64,000 bases of DNA. Origin: Flavobacteriaceae bacterium. Its GTDB lineage: Bacteria; Bacteroidota; Bacteroidia; Flavobacteriales; Flavobacteriaceae. Where the stretch lies: positions 186,001 to 250,000 of the forward strand of contig NZMG01000039.1 in the NCBI GenBank assembly GCA_002694465.1, read 5' to 3'. The notes beneath the pieces were generated by a model. The model saw only the letters and a list, made by a program, of their open reading frames with translations. It was not told where the DNA came from and did not search any database. The position numbers and the translations under genes are program-made. Below, in pieces: positions 9,637 through 18,455 of this stretch. Position 1 is the first letter of the stretch. The number at the start of each line of letters is the position of its first letter.

Positions 9637-11235
9637 CTATTTTTTTATGAAGCGTTGGGTTTTAACTAATTTATTGTCGAAAACTCTTAAAATGTAATTT
9701 CCTTCAGCTAAGTAAGAAACATCTATAGAATCTGAATTTAACCTTGCATTCATCACTCTTTTCCCGTTCATATCAAAAATAGTGTAAATAGGATCATTAA
9801 ACTCGGTAGTTTGACGAAGATTTAAAATTCCTTCAGTAGGGTTAGGGAAGGAAATTAAATTGTTTACCAGATTTTCATCAATACCAGCAATAATGGTAGA
9901 ACCTTCTTCTACAGAAATTACTTGATCCACTGCAACATCTTCTAAAACATCAATAATTCCAGAAGTCCAATAAATGGTAATGGTGGTAATTTCGGTATCT
10001 GACCCTAGTCCAAAATGAGTATTTAAGGTACTCATATATCTAAAACCTTCACCACTTCGAACATCTCTAATTTGTGTTCCTGAAGCGCTTTCGATTTCTA
10101 CGCGAGCGCCTAAACCGTTAATATTGCTTTCAACTCCAATTGTATTAATAGTTAACCAGTGATTAGAGTTTCCATTGTTCATATAAATGGTGGATCCAGT
10201 AAAACTGTCGATAAACCCATCGTTATTTAGGTCTGCAAAAGATCCATTATTATCCGGTAAAAGGTCACTTACTAAGGCAAAAGTAAGGTCGCCGTTTCCA
10301 ATTAGGATATTACCATTAGATGCGATATCTGGATATCCATCGTTATTAAAATCGTAAGTTGCGTTTTCAATTCCAGTATCGGTCATTCCTTCCACACCCG
10401 AACCAGCAGTTACGTCTGTAAAAGTACCATCACCGTTGTTTCTCATTAACTTATGGTCTCCAGTACTAGCTCCCACAAAAACATCCATATCACCATCATT
10501 ATCATAATCTGCCCATGCAGATGACCAAGTTTGCATTGGGTCTGCAAGACCGAGGTCTAATGCATTTTCTGTAAAAGTTCCGTCACCATTATTAGTATGC
10601 ATTTGATTTGTTCTTCTTTCTTCACTACCACCACATTTTGCAATAAACATGTCAACATCACGATCATTATCATAATCAATCCATACGCTTCCATAGTTTC
10701 CTCCAGAAGGGAAATCGCCTAAACCACCTTGAAAAAAAGTAAAGTTACCCAACCCGTCGTTAATATAGTAAACGTTAGGCTCTACATCGTGACAAACAAA
10801 AGCATCCATGTGACCATCGTTATTAATATCCACAAAGTTTGATCGTTGAGAAAATACATATTCTGGACCAGATACCTCAGTAAATCCAGTTCCGTCTGAG
10901 TTTGCTCTCATAAAAGTCACACCACTACCACCTCCGTAAAGTAAATCGGTATATCCATTTCTATCATAATCTGCAGCAGCTAAGCTCCAAGAAGGACCAA
11001 AATCTGCTGGGGAAGTTGTAATATTTACCTCATTAAATGAACCATCGGGTTGTTGATAAAATATTTGAACATTGGTATTGGTTACAGATACAATATCATC
11101 CAAAAAATCTCCATTCATGTCTACGGCGGCTCTATCTGAACCCGTTGTGCCTATGCTTTGACTAGTCCAGCCAAGTTGGGCACTTGCCGTAACAAAGCAG
11201 GCCAAAAATAAAATTGGTAAAAGTATTTTTTTCAT
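9637..11235 (-). CDS. FG-GAP/ASPIC-UnbV domain secreted protein with T9SS type A sorting signal
   Basis: 532 residues from the ATG at 11235 (MKKILLPILFLACFVTASAQ, a Sec signal peptide). An upstream in-frame ATG at 11265 would overlap the preceding gene. The body is a series of FG-GAP/VCBS repeats rich in DxNxDG calcium-binding loops (DYDNDRDVDMF, DYDNDGDMDVF, DFNNDGYPDIA, DLNNDGFIDSF), forming a propeller. An ASPIC/UnbV (CRTAC1) domain follows around GLGARVEIE...VRSGEGFRYMST. The last 75 residues, from SFPNPTEGILNL to RFIKK, are a T9SS type A C-terminal sorting domain. It is probably surface-exposed or released. It follows the diheme lipoprotein gene by 22 bases. Confidence 0.92.
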   Translation of the reverse strand: MKKILLPILFLACFVTASAQLGWTSQSIGTTGSDRAAVDMNGDFLDDIVSVTNTNVQIFYQQPDGSFNEVNITTSPADFGPSWSLAAADYDRNGYTDLLYGGGSGVTFMRANSDGTGFTEVSGPEYVFSQRSNFVDINNDGHMDAFVCHDVEPNVYYINDGLGNFTFFQGGLGDFPSGGNYGSVWIDYDNDRDVDMFIAKCGGSEERRTNQMHTNNGDGTFTENALDLGLADPMQTWSSAWADYDNDGDMDVFVGASTGDHKLMRNNGDGTFTDVTAGSGVEGMTDTGIENATYDFNNDGYPDIASNGNILIGNGDLTFALVSDLLPDNNGSFADLNNDGFIDSFTGSTIYMNNGNSNHWLTINTIGVESNINGLGARVEIESASGTQIRDVRSGEGFRYMSTLNTHFGLGSDTEITTITIYWTSGIIDVLEDVAVDQVISVEEGSTIIAGIDENLVNNLISFPNPTEGILNLRQTTEFNDPIYTIFDMNGKRVMNARLNSDSIDVSYLAEGNYILRVFDNKLVKTQRFIKK

Positions 11236-11257
11236 AATAAAAAGTGTTTTTAATTGG

Positions 11258-12643
11258 TTAATCACAAGTTTCGGTTAATGTATTTATCCATTCTTCAATA
11301 AGGGCAATTGCCTCTTCATGTTGAATGGTTCGTCCCAATAAAGGCATTCTATATTCTTCGTTATTAGTAATAAATCTAAAAAATAAAATCGAGTTATCGG
11401 CATCTCCAGGCATTATAATCTTTGAATCCTCATACCCAGGGATAGGTGTGTCTGGGTCAATACATATTCCTAAATTAGCTGGATCCTCTGTTTCATTGAA
11501 CGCAAACCGTAGAGGTCTATAATCGCAATGCCCACTTTCACTATGACAATTGGCACAATTAACATCAAAATAGGAACGAACTCTCATTTCAATAGATTCT
11601 GAAGCATCTGTCCAATCGACTACAGTTGTAATATTGGACGGAACACTTTCTAAATACCCCATTGAAATCCATTTCTCTAATTGATTAGCCGTGCCATCTG
11701 CATAATTATAATTACTGTTTAAACTTTGTGGCTTAGGTCCAATAGGTGTACTTGATTTGTAAAATTTATGACAAGTAAAACATTGGCTTTCGGAAGGAAT
11801 ACGATAATTAACGAACTTAGTTTCTCCGTTTTCAACCCATTCTATTTCTTTAAATCCACCATTTCCACTGGTGTCTAAATTGGCTTCGGTTTGATCCTCA
11901 TTCCATATATAGTCTGCAAAAATCCAGCCTTCAGCTTTTTTTATAAGCAGGCGAGTTTCAATTATTTGTGTTGCATTGTTGGGTAAAACATTTTCATAAT
12001 AAAAGGTTTTTATAAGAATACTCCCTGTGGGAAAGTTCAAAACACTAGCATCCGATTCATATTGTGCTTTTACTCCATAAGGCATCCAGACAAACCTTTT
12101 TTTGTGCGCATAATCTGTAAAAAGAGGTGAAATAAGATCGTAGGGTAACACGCCGTAAACAGGTTCCTGACTTGCTAAGTCACCTTCAAAGAAGTTATAT
12201 TCTGAAAGGGTATTGTACGGCACTGCATTTATATCAAAATTTACTGGAGAGATTGGTAAAACAGTTATAAATACAACTCCCGTAGCGCAACTCTGTCCGG
12301 ACGCATCACAAATGGTATATTCAAAATTATCTTCGCCAGTTGTTTCACCATTTGGGGTGTAAATAATGAAATCATCGTCAACTTTAGTTGGAGTTCCATT
12401 GGTATTCAAAACAACCGATCCTCTAAAAGGATTTGTTAATATAATTTCTCCTTCTAGCGGAATATTATCATCATTATTCAAAATATAAATCTCTAATGAT
12501 GCGTTTTGAAAAACCTCAGCAACATCTGCATTAGCCACAATGTCTAAAGGGACATATCCACCAGAGTCATCATCAGATTTACAGGCATTTAAAAGAATAA
12601 TGGATAAAAACAGAATACCTAATCGAGAAAAAGGGTTTCTCAT
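11258..12643 (-). CDS. Diheme c-type cytochrome lipoprotein with Ig/cadherin-like N-terminal domain
   Basis: 461 residues from the ATG at 12643 (MRNPFSRLGILFLSIILLNAC, lipobox LNAC); an ATG at 12661 is also in frame. Residues about 35-125 resemble the bacterial Ig/cadherin-like tandem domain (NADVAEVFQNASLEIYILNN ... ATGVVFITVLP). The C-terminal 330 residues carry two CxxCH haem sites, CFTCH and CANCH, in a layout like SO2930-type diheme cytochromes. The final half has conserved blocks DYRPLRF and RMPLLGRT. It probably sits in the outer membrane and does redox work. Pairing with an UnbV protein in one operon suggests a shared surface function. Confidence 0.82.
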   Translation of the reverse strand: MRNPFSRLGILFLSIILLNACKSDDDSGGYVPLDIVANADVAEVFQNASLEIYILNNDDNIPLEGEIILTNPFRGSVVLNTNGTPTKVDDDFIIYTPNGETTGEDNFEYTICDASGQSCATGVVFITVLPISPVNFDINAVPYNTLSEYNFFEGDLASQEPVYGVLPYDLISPLFTDYAHKKRFVWMPYGVKAQYESDASVLNFPTGSILIKTFYYENVLPNNATQIIETRLLIKKAEGWIFADYIWNEDQTEANLDTSGNGGFKEIEWVENGETKFVNYRIPSESQCFTCHKFYKSSTPIGPKPQSLNSNYNYADGTANQLEKWISMGYLESVPSNITTVVDWTDASESIEMRVRSYFDVNCANCHSESGHCDYRPLRFAFNETEDPANLGICIDPDTPIPGYEDSKIIMPGDADNSILFFRFITNNEEYRMPLLGRTIQHEEAIALIEEWINTLTETCD

Positions 12644-12818
12644 ATAATATCTCTTTAACAATTTTTATTTTTTATCCCCTAAATTTTTAGGAGGACCTAA
12701 ATGTAAGAAAAACTTTTTATTTAAATCGTTTAAGAGCTTGTTTGTAATGTATTTAACGGAAATGGGCACCGTAAGAATCCCAATGTAAATAGATTTAGTA
12801 TCCATTCAATAATGCGAC

Positions 12819-12874
12819 AAACTAAGCAGGCACAATGTTAGCAAGGTTTCAAAAGATGAAAACCTGCCTAGTTT
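12819..12874. other. Structured hairpin in the 287-bp gap between asd and the cytochrome gene
   Basis: AAACTAAGCAGG (12819-12830) pairs with CCTGCCTAGTTT (12863-12874), 12 bp with one G-T pair. Inside, GGTTTC (12845-12850) can pair with GAAAACC (12858-12864) in a competing or nested hairpin. On the plus strand the stem ends in TTTTT, which would make it a terminator, but no plus-strand gene precedes it. It may end an unseen small RNA transcribed from 12,662 onward. On the minus strand it would lie at the 3' end of the asd transcript. The rest of the gap shows nothing I can name. Confidence 0.4.
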
Positions 12875-12948
12875 TTCTCGTCCATGGACTAATAGAATGA
12901 GCCCAAATTATATAGAATAATGCAAAATTATTTACTAATGAAAAATTC

Positions 12949-13938
12949 TTAAACCAACATGTTGGCTACAAGGTATTCTGCAATTTGAATAGCATTGGTG
13001 GCTGCACCTTTTCTTAGATTATCACTCACAATCCACATATTTAAAGCGTTGGCTTGTGTTTCATCTCTTCGAATGCGACCTACAAATACCTCATCTTTCT
13101 GATTGGCGTACATGGGCATCGGATACGTCTTGGTATCTGGGTTATCCTGTACAATAATTCCTGGAGTATTGTGTAGTGTTTGACGAACTTCCGAAAGATC
13201 AAAATCTTGATGAAACTCTACATTTACAGATTCACTATGGCCTCCAGCAGTAGGAATTCTAACAGCAGTAGCACTTACGGAAAAAGTTCGATCGTCCAAT
13301 ATTTTTTGGGGCTCTCTAGCCAATTTCATTTCTTCTTTGGTATAGCCATTGGCTTCAAAAACATCACATTGTGGGATGGCATTTTTATGAATAGGATAGG
13401 GATACGCCATTTCACCTTTTACTCCAGCGATTTCATTTTCTAATTGCTGCACTGCCTTTACACCCGTTCCTGAAACAGATTGGTAGGTTGAAACAATCAC
13501 TCTTCGCATTTTGTATTTTTTATGAAGCGGAGCCAATGCCATAACCAATTGTATGGTTGAGCAATTAGGGTTTGCAATAATTTTATCCTCCTTAGTTAAT
13601 ACCGAAGCATTAATTTCTGGAACAATCAGTTTTTTTGTGGCATCCATCCTCCAAGCCGAAGAATTATCAATTACCGTTGTGCCAACTTCAGCAAATTTTG
13701 GAGCCCATTCAAGAGAGGTAGTACCTCCTGCAGAAAAAATAGCAATGGCAGGCCTTTTAGCAATCGCATCATCCATAGATACAATTGAGTAATCCTTTTC
13801 TTTAAATGAAATGGTTTTACCAACCGATTTTTGCGAAGCAACAGGAATTAATTCGGTTACAGGAAAGTTTCTTTCCGCTAAAAGTTTTAACATTACTTCT
13901 CCTACCATTCCGGTGGCACCTACTACAGCTATTTTCAT
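12949..13938 (-). CDS. asd: Aspartate-semialdehyde dehydrogenase
   Basis: 329 residues. The NADP-binding motif GATGMVGEVML opens the protein. The catalytic Cys126 is in IANPNCSTIQL, and the substrate-binding histidine region VRIPTAGGHSESV is present. It reduces aspartyl phosphate to the semialdehyde, the branch point to lysine, diaminopimelate, threonine and methionine. The length matches the family. It stands alone between the mscL terminator and the structured gap and must have its own promoter in 13939-14000. Confidence 0.96.
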   Translation of the reverse strand: MKIAVVGATGMVGEVMLKLLAERNFPVTELIPVASQKSVGKTISFKEKDYSIVSMDDAIAKRPAIAIFSAGGTTSLEWAPKFAEVGTTVIDNSSAWRMDATKKLIVPEINASVLTKEDKIIANPNCSTIQLVMALAPLHKKYKMRRVIVSTYQSVSGTGVKAVQQLENEIAGVKGEMAYPYPIHKNAIPQCDVFEANGYTKEEMKLAREPQKILDDRTFSVSATAVRIPTAGGHSESVNVEFHQDFDLSEVRQTLHNTPGIIVQDNPDTKTYPMPMYANQKDEVFVGRIRRDETQANALNMWIVSDNLRKGAATNAIQIAEYLVANMLV

Positions 13939-13999
13939 ACCTAATTTAATTAGGGTTCAAAAATAAGGGATAGGAAATAATTAATTCAAAATAAAATGT

Positions 14000-14029
14000 A
14001 AAAAAAGACCCCGCCTTTTGGCGGGGTTT
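14000..14029 (-). terminator. Terminator downstream of mscL
   Basis: ACCCCGCC (8 bp, GC-rich) pairs with GGCGGGGT around a four-base AAAA loop on the minus strand, followed by CTTTTTTT. It is placed between the mscL stop at 14071 and the asd start at 13938. Confidence 0.92.
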
Positions 14030-14070
14030 ACTGTTAAATTATGTAATGTAGCGGTTGCGTTGCTACGCGT

Positions 14071-14478
14071 TTACTTTTTAAGAGCGTCTCTAATTTCTTT
14101 TAGTAAATCAATTTCAGACGGTCCTGGGTCAGGAGCTGGGGCTTCTTCTTTTTTCTTCTTGGTTTTGTTATATGCTTTTACAATAAGGAATAAAACAAAT
14201 CCTACAATTACAAGGTTAATAACTGCATTAACCCATTTACCCCACATCACAGCATTTTCGGGTGTTGTAACATTACCTTCGGCATCTACAACAGCTTCAG
14301 ACAATACAACTTTTAAAGCAGAAAAGTCCATTCCCCCTGTAAAATGGCCTACGATAGGCATCATAATATCATTGGTAAATCCAGAAACAACACCTCCAAG
14401 TGCAGCCCCTAAAATTACAGCTATGGATAGTTCAATGACATTACCCGTCATGATAAAATCCCTAAATTCTTTTAACAT
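14071..14478 (-). CDS. mscL: Large-conductance mechanosensitive channel
   Basis: 135 residues from the ATG at 14478, which gives the family N-terminus MLKEFRDFIMTGNVIELSIA; the upstream in-frame ATG at 14508 would add ten residues not typical of MscL. Two membrane helices are visible (about 14-40 and 80-102), the first with the glycine-rich pore stretch AVILGAALGGVVSGF, and the C-terminal helix is charged. It is an inner-membrane pentamer that opens under membrane tension during hypo-osmotic shock. It has its own strong terminator. Confidence 0.95.
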   Translation of the reverse strand: MLKEFRDFIMTGNVIELSIAVILGAALGGVVSGFTNDIMMPIVGHFTGGMDFSALKVVLSEAVVDAEGNVTTPENAVMWGKWVNAVINLVIVGFVLFLIVKAYNKTKKKKEEAPAPDPGPSEIDLLKEIRDALKK

Positions 14479-14551
14479 AATTGATTGGTTTATACTGTTA
14501 ATAAGCAACTAATTTACACAAAAATCCTTTTTGTTGTTAAAATAACATATC

Positions 14552-15682
14552 TCAAGACCTTTGTTTTCGCTTAAAGACACGCTTTACTCGTTGAGAGATA
14601 GCCGTAATGAGCTCGTAAGAGATGGTTTTTGCAGAAGTAGCAATAGAATCTGCAGTTGGATTTTCACCAAAAAAGAGCACCTCATCTCCTTCTTTACAAT
14701 CAATTCCTGTAACGTCGACCATAATCATATCCATACAAACATTTCCAACAATTAGGGCTTTTTTCCCATGTATGGTAACCCATCCAGCACCATTTCCATA
14801 AATTCTTGATATACCGTCGGCATGACCTAAAGGGAGTGTGGCTGTTTTTGTGTCTTTACTTGCAGTGAAAGCTCGATTATACCCTAAACTCTCTCCTTTT
14901 GGGACCTCGTGAATTTGAGAAATAATGGTCTTTAATTCACCAATAGGCTTAAGGTGTATATCAAATTTTGGATCGTTCCCAAATCCATAAAGTCCAATAC
15001 CGGTACGAACCATATCAAATTGTGCATCGGGATAATTAAGTATTCCCGAGGTGTTGAGCGTGTGTTGTAACGGTTGATATCCTAATTTTTGAATGAATTG
15101 ATTAGAATAGAAGGTAAATTTTTCAATTTGGGTAAGGGTAAACTCTTTTTCTGAAAGGTCTTCACTTGCGGCTAAATGCGAAAAAACCGATTTCACTTTT
15201 ACGCTTTGTGTTTTTGAAAGAATAGCTACAATTTCTTCCATATCAAATTCTGAAAACCCTAACCTGTTAAGCCCAGTATTAAATTTTATATGAATGGGAT
15301 ACTCTTTTTGCTGATGTTCTTCAACAAAAGCAATAAATTCTTTTAATATTTTAAGGGAATAGATACTGGGTTCTAAACATTTTTTCAATATAACATCAAA
15401 ATTGCTAGGTAACGAATGCAATACTAGAATGGGTGTTCTAATTCCATTTTCTCGCAATTTTTCACCTTCATGGGCATAAGCTACAGCAAAATAATCGATA
15501 CCCAAGGTTACCAACTCTTTTGAAACTTCTACGGAATCACTTCCGTACCCAAAAGCCTTTACCACAGCCATCATTTTGGTTGTGGGTTCAATTTTAGATC
15601 TTAAATAATGGTAATTGTGTGCAAGGGCGTTGAGGTCAATTTCCAAAACGGTTTCTTCGATGTTCGCTTCAGATTTTGACAT
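14552..15682 (-). CDS. alr: Alanine racemase
   Basis: 376 residues, fold type III PLP enzyme. The PLP lysine is Lys42 in AVVKAFGYGSDS. The conserved PLGHADGISR and VGNVCMDMIMVDVT blocks of the C-terminal domain are present. It interconverts L- and D-alanine for peptidoglycan. It starts one base after the tdk stop in the same direction, so the two form an operon. Confidence 0.95.
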   Translation of the reverse strand: MSKSEANIEETVLEIDLNALAHNYHYLRSKIEPTTKMMAVVKAFGYGSDSVEVSKELVTLGIDYFAVAYAHEGEKLRENGIRTPILVLHSLPSNFDVILKKCLEPSIYSLKILKEFIAFVEEHQQKEYPIHIKFNTGLNRLGFSEFDMEEIVAILSKTQSVKVKSVFSHLAASEDLSEKEFTLTQIEKFTFYSNQFIQKLGYQPLQHTLNTSGILNYPDAQFDMVRTGIGLYGFGNDPKFDIHLKPIGELKTIISQIHEVPKGESLGYNRAFTASKDTKTATLPLGHADGISRIYGNGAGWVTIHGKKALIVGNVCMDMIMVDVTGIDCKEGDEVLFFGENPTADSIATSAKTISYELITAISQRVKRVFKRKQRS

Positions 15683-15683
15683 A

Positions 15684-16322
15684 CTAGGCTTGCTTTTTAC
15701 TTGATACTTGCTCTGGATCTTTTACGTCAATTTTTTTTACACGCTCACGCAACATCGCTTTGTAATAGGCTGCGCGACTTAGAGGTTCATATTCTTCGGT
15801 CTCTCCCAATAAAACGAGATCGTCACTTTGCGCTTTTCGGTAACTAAAATGTGCTAGATTTCCGGTCCTTGTACAAACAGCGTGTACTTTGGTGACATAT
15901 TCGGCAGTAGCCATAAGGGCAGGCATAGGGCCAAAAGGATTTCCCTTAAAATCCATATCCAATCCTGCTACAATCACTCGCATCCCTTGGTTGGCAAGGT
16001 CGTTGCAAACTTTTACAATTTCAGCATCAAAAAATTGCGCTTCGTCAATGCCAATGACGTCGCATCCATCTGCTAGGATAGGTATATTGGCCGCAGCGGG
16101 CACTGGCGTCGATCGAATCTCATTGCTGTCGTGTGAAACTACTTTGTCTTCGTCGTATCGATTATCGACAGAAGGTTTAAATATTTCTACCTTTTGTCTA
16201 GCAAACTTGGCGCGTTTTAATCTTCGGATTAATTCTTCGGTTTTTCCCGAAAACATAGAGCCACAAATCACCTCAATCCATCCAAATTGCTCTTTTTGAT
16301 TTACTGTATTTTCGAGAAACAT
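15684..16322 (-). CDS. tdk: Thymidine kinase
   Basis: 212 residues. The P-loop is [11 protein letters not shown] (about 21-31), the DEAQFF catalytic block follows at about 95, and the lasso/zinc region includes HAVCTRTG. It phosphorylates thymidine with ATP in the salvage pathway. It is a type II (TK1-like) enzyme of normal length. It is divergent from the conserved hypothetical gene at 16423 across a 100-bp promoter region. Confidence 0.96.
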   Translation of the reverse strand: MFLENTVNQKEQFGWIEVICGSMFSGKTEELIRRLKRAKFARQKVEIFKPSVDNRYDEDKVVSHDSNEIRSTPVPAAANIPILADGCDVIGIDEAQFFDAEIVKVCNDLANQGMRVIVAGLDMDFKGNPFGPMPALMATAEYVTKVHAVCTRTGNLAHFSYRKAQSDDLVLLGETEEYEPLSRAAYYKAMLRERVKKIDVKDPEQVSSKKQA

Positions 16323-16422
16323 AATTAGCTTTTAGAATAAAATAGAATTCTTTGACGTTTACATAAAGGATGCGTAAATTTAGCAAAACAAAATATAGAA
16401 CGCTGCATAAATTATAAAAGTT

Positions 16423-17202
16423 ATGAAGAAGGAACTCCAAAAAAAATTGAAGGAATTGGCGCAAAACATAGTTGCACATGATTCCTTGGAGGAAATCGCA
16501 AAAATGAAGGAGCAAGCGCGAGATTTGTATGAAAAACTTTCGGTGTTAGAATATCTGGAGGTACAAATTCTTGGGGAATCTAAATCAGAAAAAAAGGAAG
16601 AATCGTTAGACTCAAAAAGTTTTAGAGAACAAAATTGGTTTAAAGACCCTAAACCCGTTCCTTCTCACGAAAATAAAGAAGAACTCATCGAGCCTGCAAC
16701 CGAAAAAATAAAGGATTTGGTGGCTCAAATGCCAGAGGAATCGCAACAAGTAGACGAGCTTTTAGAAAAAGTACTTCCGCCCAAGCAAATTCAGAAAAAC
16801 GATTTAGAAGATTTTGCATCCCACTACAAAGAAATGCCTGTTTTTGAAAGAAAGGAAAATCCAAGAGTTTCAAAAACGGAAACACTTACCGAAACCATTG
16901 AAAACCCAAAACCTGTAGAAACCGGCAAGCAAAATGACATTGAAAAACCAAAGTCTATAAACGATACTATCCAAGCTGGATTAACCATTGGTCTAAATGA
17001 TCGTTTGGCGTTTATAAAACATTTATTCGATGGGAATGCAGATGATTACGCACGAGTGCTTTCGCAAATAAACACGATGCCTACTTTTGAAAAAGCGCAG
17101 GAATTTATAAAAGGTAAAGTGAAACCAGATTATAATTATTGGCTTCAAAAGGATGAATATTCTGAACGTTTTATGACCTTAATCGAAAAGCGATTTAACT
17201 AG
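16423..17202 (+). CDS. Conserved flavobacterial hypothetical protein
   Basis: 259 residues without signal peptide or membrane segment. The N-terminal 60 residues are predicted helical and charged (LQKKLKELAQNIVAHDS, a possible coiled coil), the middle (65-180) is low-complexity Glu/Lys/Pro-rich and probably disordered, and the C-terminal 75 are compact (GLNDRLAFIKHLFDG, YNYWLQKDEYSERFM). I do not recognise a domain with a known function. It is followed 7 bases later by rsmI, and I infer it is cytoplasmic and co-transcribed with it. Confidence 0.75.
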   Translation: MKKELQKKLKELAQNIVAHDSLEEIAKMKEQARDLYEKLSVLEYLEVQILGESKSEKKEESLDSKSFREQNWFKDPKPVPSHENKEELIEPATEKIKDLVAQMPEESQQVDELLEKVLPPKQIQKNDLEDFASHYKEMPVFERKENPRVSKTETLTETIENPKPVETGKQNDIEKPKSINDTIQAGLTIGLNDRLAFIKHLFDGNADDYARVLSQINTMPTFEKAQEFIKGKVKPDYNYWLQKDEYSERFMTLIEKRFN

Positions 17203-17209
17203 ATTTCTT

Positions 17210-17878
17210 ATGGGAAAACTCTACCTAGTTCCCACACCCATTGGCAACTTAAAGGATATGACTTTTAGGGCGATTGAAGTTTTAAAAGGAGTAGATGTAA
17301 TCCTTGCCGAAGATACACGTACCAGCGGGAAACTCCTGAAACATTTTGAAATTGCTACTCCTATGCAATCGCACCATATGCACAATGAGCATAAAACCGT
17401 GGCTGGAATTGTTTCAAAAATTGAAGCAGGACAAAACATAGCGTTAATTAGTGACGCAGGCACCCCTGCCATTAGCGACCCCGGATTTTTATTGACACGA
17501 GCCTGTGTCGAAGCCAATATTGAAGTGGATTGCTTACCAGGAGCTACAGCCTTTGTACCCGCATTAGTAAATAGTGGATTACCTAACGACCGATTTGTAT
17601 TTGAAGGATTTCTTCCTGTAAAAAAGGGGAGACAAACGAGATTGCTTCAATTAGCCGAAGAAACTCGAACCATTATTTTTTATGAGTCGCCTCACAAATT
17701 GGTAAAAACATTAGCCCAATTTGTTGAATATTTTGGTGCAGAACGACCTGTTTCTGTTTCAAGAGAATTAAGTAAACTTCACGAAGAAACCATCCGTGGA
17801 ACAGCTGAAGAAGTTTTTAAATATTTTGAAGCCAAACCTCCAAAAGGAGAGTTGGTTATTGTAGTTGGAGGGAAATAA
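17210..17878 (+). CDS. rsmI: 16S rRNA (cytidine-1402 2'-O)-methyltransferase
   Basis: 222 residues, a tetrapyrrole-methylase-fold protein. It begins LYLVPTPIGNLKDMTFRAI, then ILAEDTRTSGKLLKHF, and has the SAM-binding ALISDAGTPAISDPG and the block DCLPGATAFVPAL. All are RsmI hallmarks. It 2'-O-methylates C1402 in the ribosomal decoding centre using SAM. It is shorter than E. coli RsmI because it lacks the C-terminal HTH extension, as is common. It ends one base before the next gene. Confidence 0.95.
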   Translation: MGKLYLVPTPIGNLKDMTFRAIEVLKGVDVILAEDTRTSGKLLKHFEIATPMQSHHMHNEHKTVAGIVSKIEAGQNIALISDAGTPAISDPGFLLTRACVEANIEVDCLPGATAFVPALVNSGLPNDRFVFEGFLPVKKGRQTRLLQLAEETRTIIFYESPHKLVKTLAQFVEYFGAERPVSVSRELSKLHEETIRGTAEEVFKYFEAKPPKGELVIVVGGK

Positions 17879-17879
17879 A

Positions 17880-18455
17880 ATGAAAAACTTAATTGAAGAA
17901 ATAAAGGGATGTACCATTTGTAAAACGCACCTTCCTTTAGGGCCTCGCCCCGTCTTTTCAATTGCTAATGACTCTAAAATTGCTATTATTGGACAAGCTC
18001 CAGGGGCTAAAGTTCACGAATCTGGAATTCCTTGGGATGATGCGAGTGGGAAACTGTTACGAACTTGGCTAGAAGTTACAGTCGAGGAGTTTTACAACCC
18101 TTCTAATTTTGCTATTGTCCCTATGGGATTTTGTTATCCTGGAAAGGGAAAAAATGGTGATTTACCTCCAAGATCAGAATGTGCTCCACTATGGCATGAA
18201 CAACTTTTTGAACAAGCAAAATCGATTGAGCTGTATATTTTAATTGGCACCTATGCGCAATCGTACTATTTAAAAGAAAAGTCTAAAAAGAACTTAACTG
18301 AAACTGTACGGAATTTTAAAACGTATCTGCCAAACTATTTTCCTTTACCACATCCTTCCCCAAGAAACCGATTTTGGTTTCGGAAGAATGAGTGGTTTGA
18401 AAAAGAGGTACTTCCAGAATTAAAAATTCAAGTACAATATATATTATCCCTTTAA
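17880..18455 (+). CDS. Uracil-DNA glycosylase family protein
   Basis: 191 residues from the ATG at 17880, one base after the rsmI stop; a TTG at 17865 is also in frame but would overlap rsmI. The UDG-superfamily motifs are visible: IIGQAPGAKVHESGIPWDD near residue 38 (water-activating loop) and HPSPRNRFW near 155 (minor-groove intercalation loop). Only one CxxC pair (CTIC) is present, so the 4Fe-4S cluster of family 4 enzymes is not complete. It probably removes uracil or another damaged base from DNA. It overlaps the convergent M61 peptidase gene by 12 bases. Confidence 0.85.
   Translation: MKNLIEEIKGCTICKTHLPLGPRPVFSIANDSKIAIIGQAPGAKVHESGIPWDDASGKLLRTWLEVTVEEFYNPSNFAIVPMGFCYPGKGKNGDLPPRSECAPLWHEQLFEQAKSIELYILIGTYAQSYYLKEKSKKNLTETVRNFKTYLPNYFPLPHPSPRNRFWFRKNEWFEKEVLPELKIQVQYILSL

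Noticed and set aside
14018..14512. 164-residue open frame on the plus strand opposite mscL
   Set aside because: It is the antisense shadow of mscL with no recognisable domain, and mscL is certain on the other strand.
15889..16299. 136-residue frame opposite tdk
   Set aside because: Antisense shadow of thymidine kinase.
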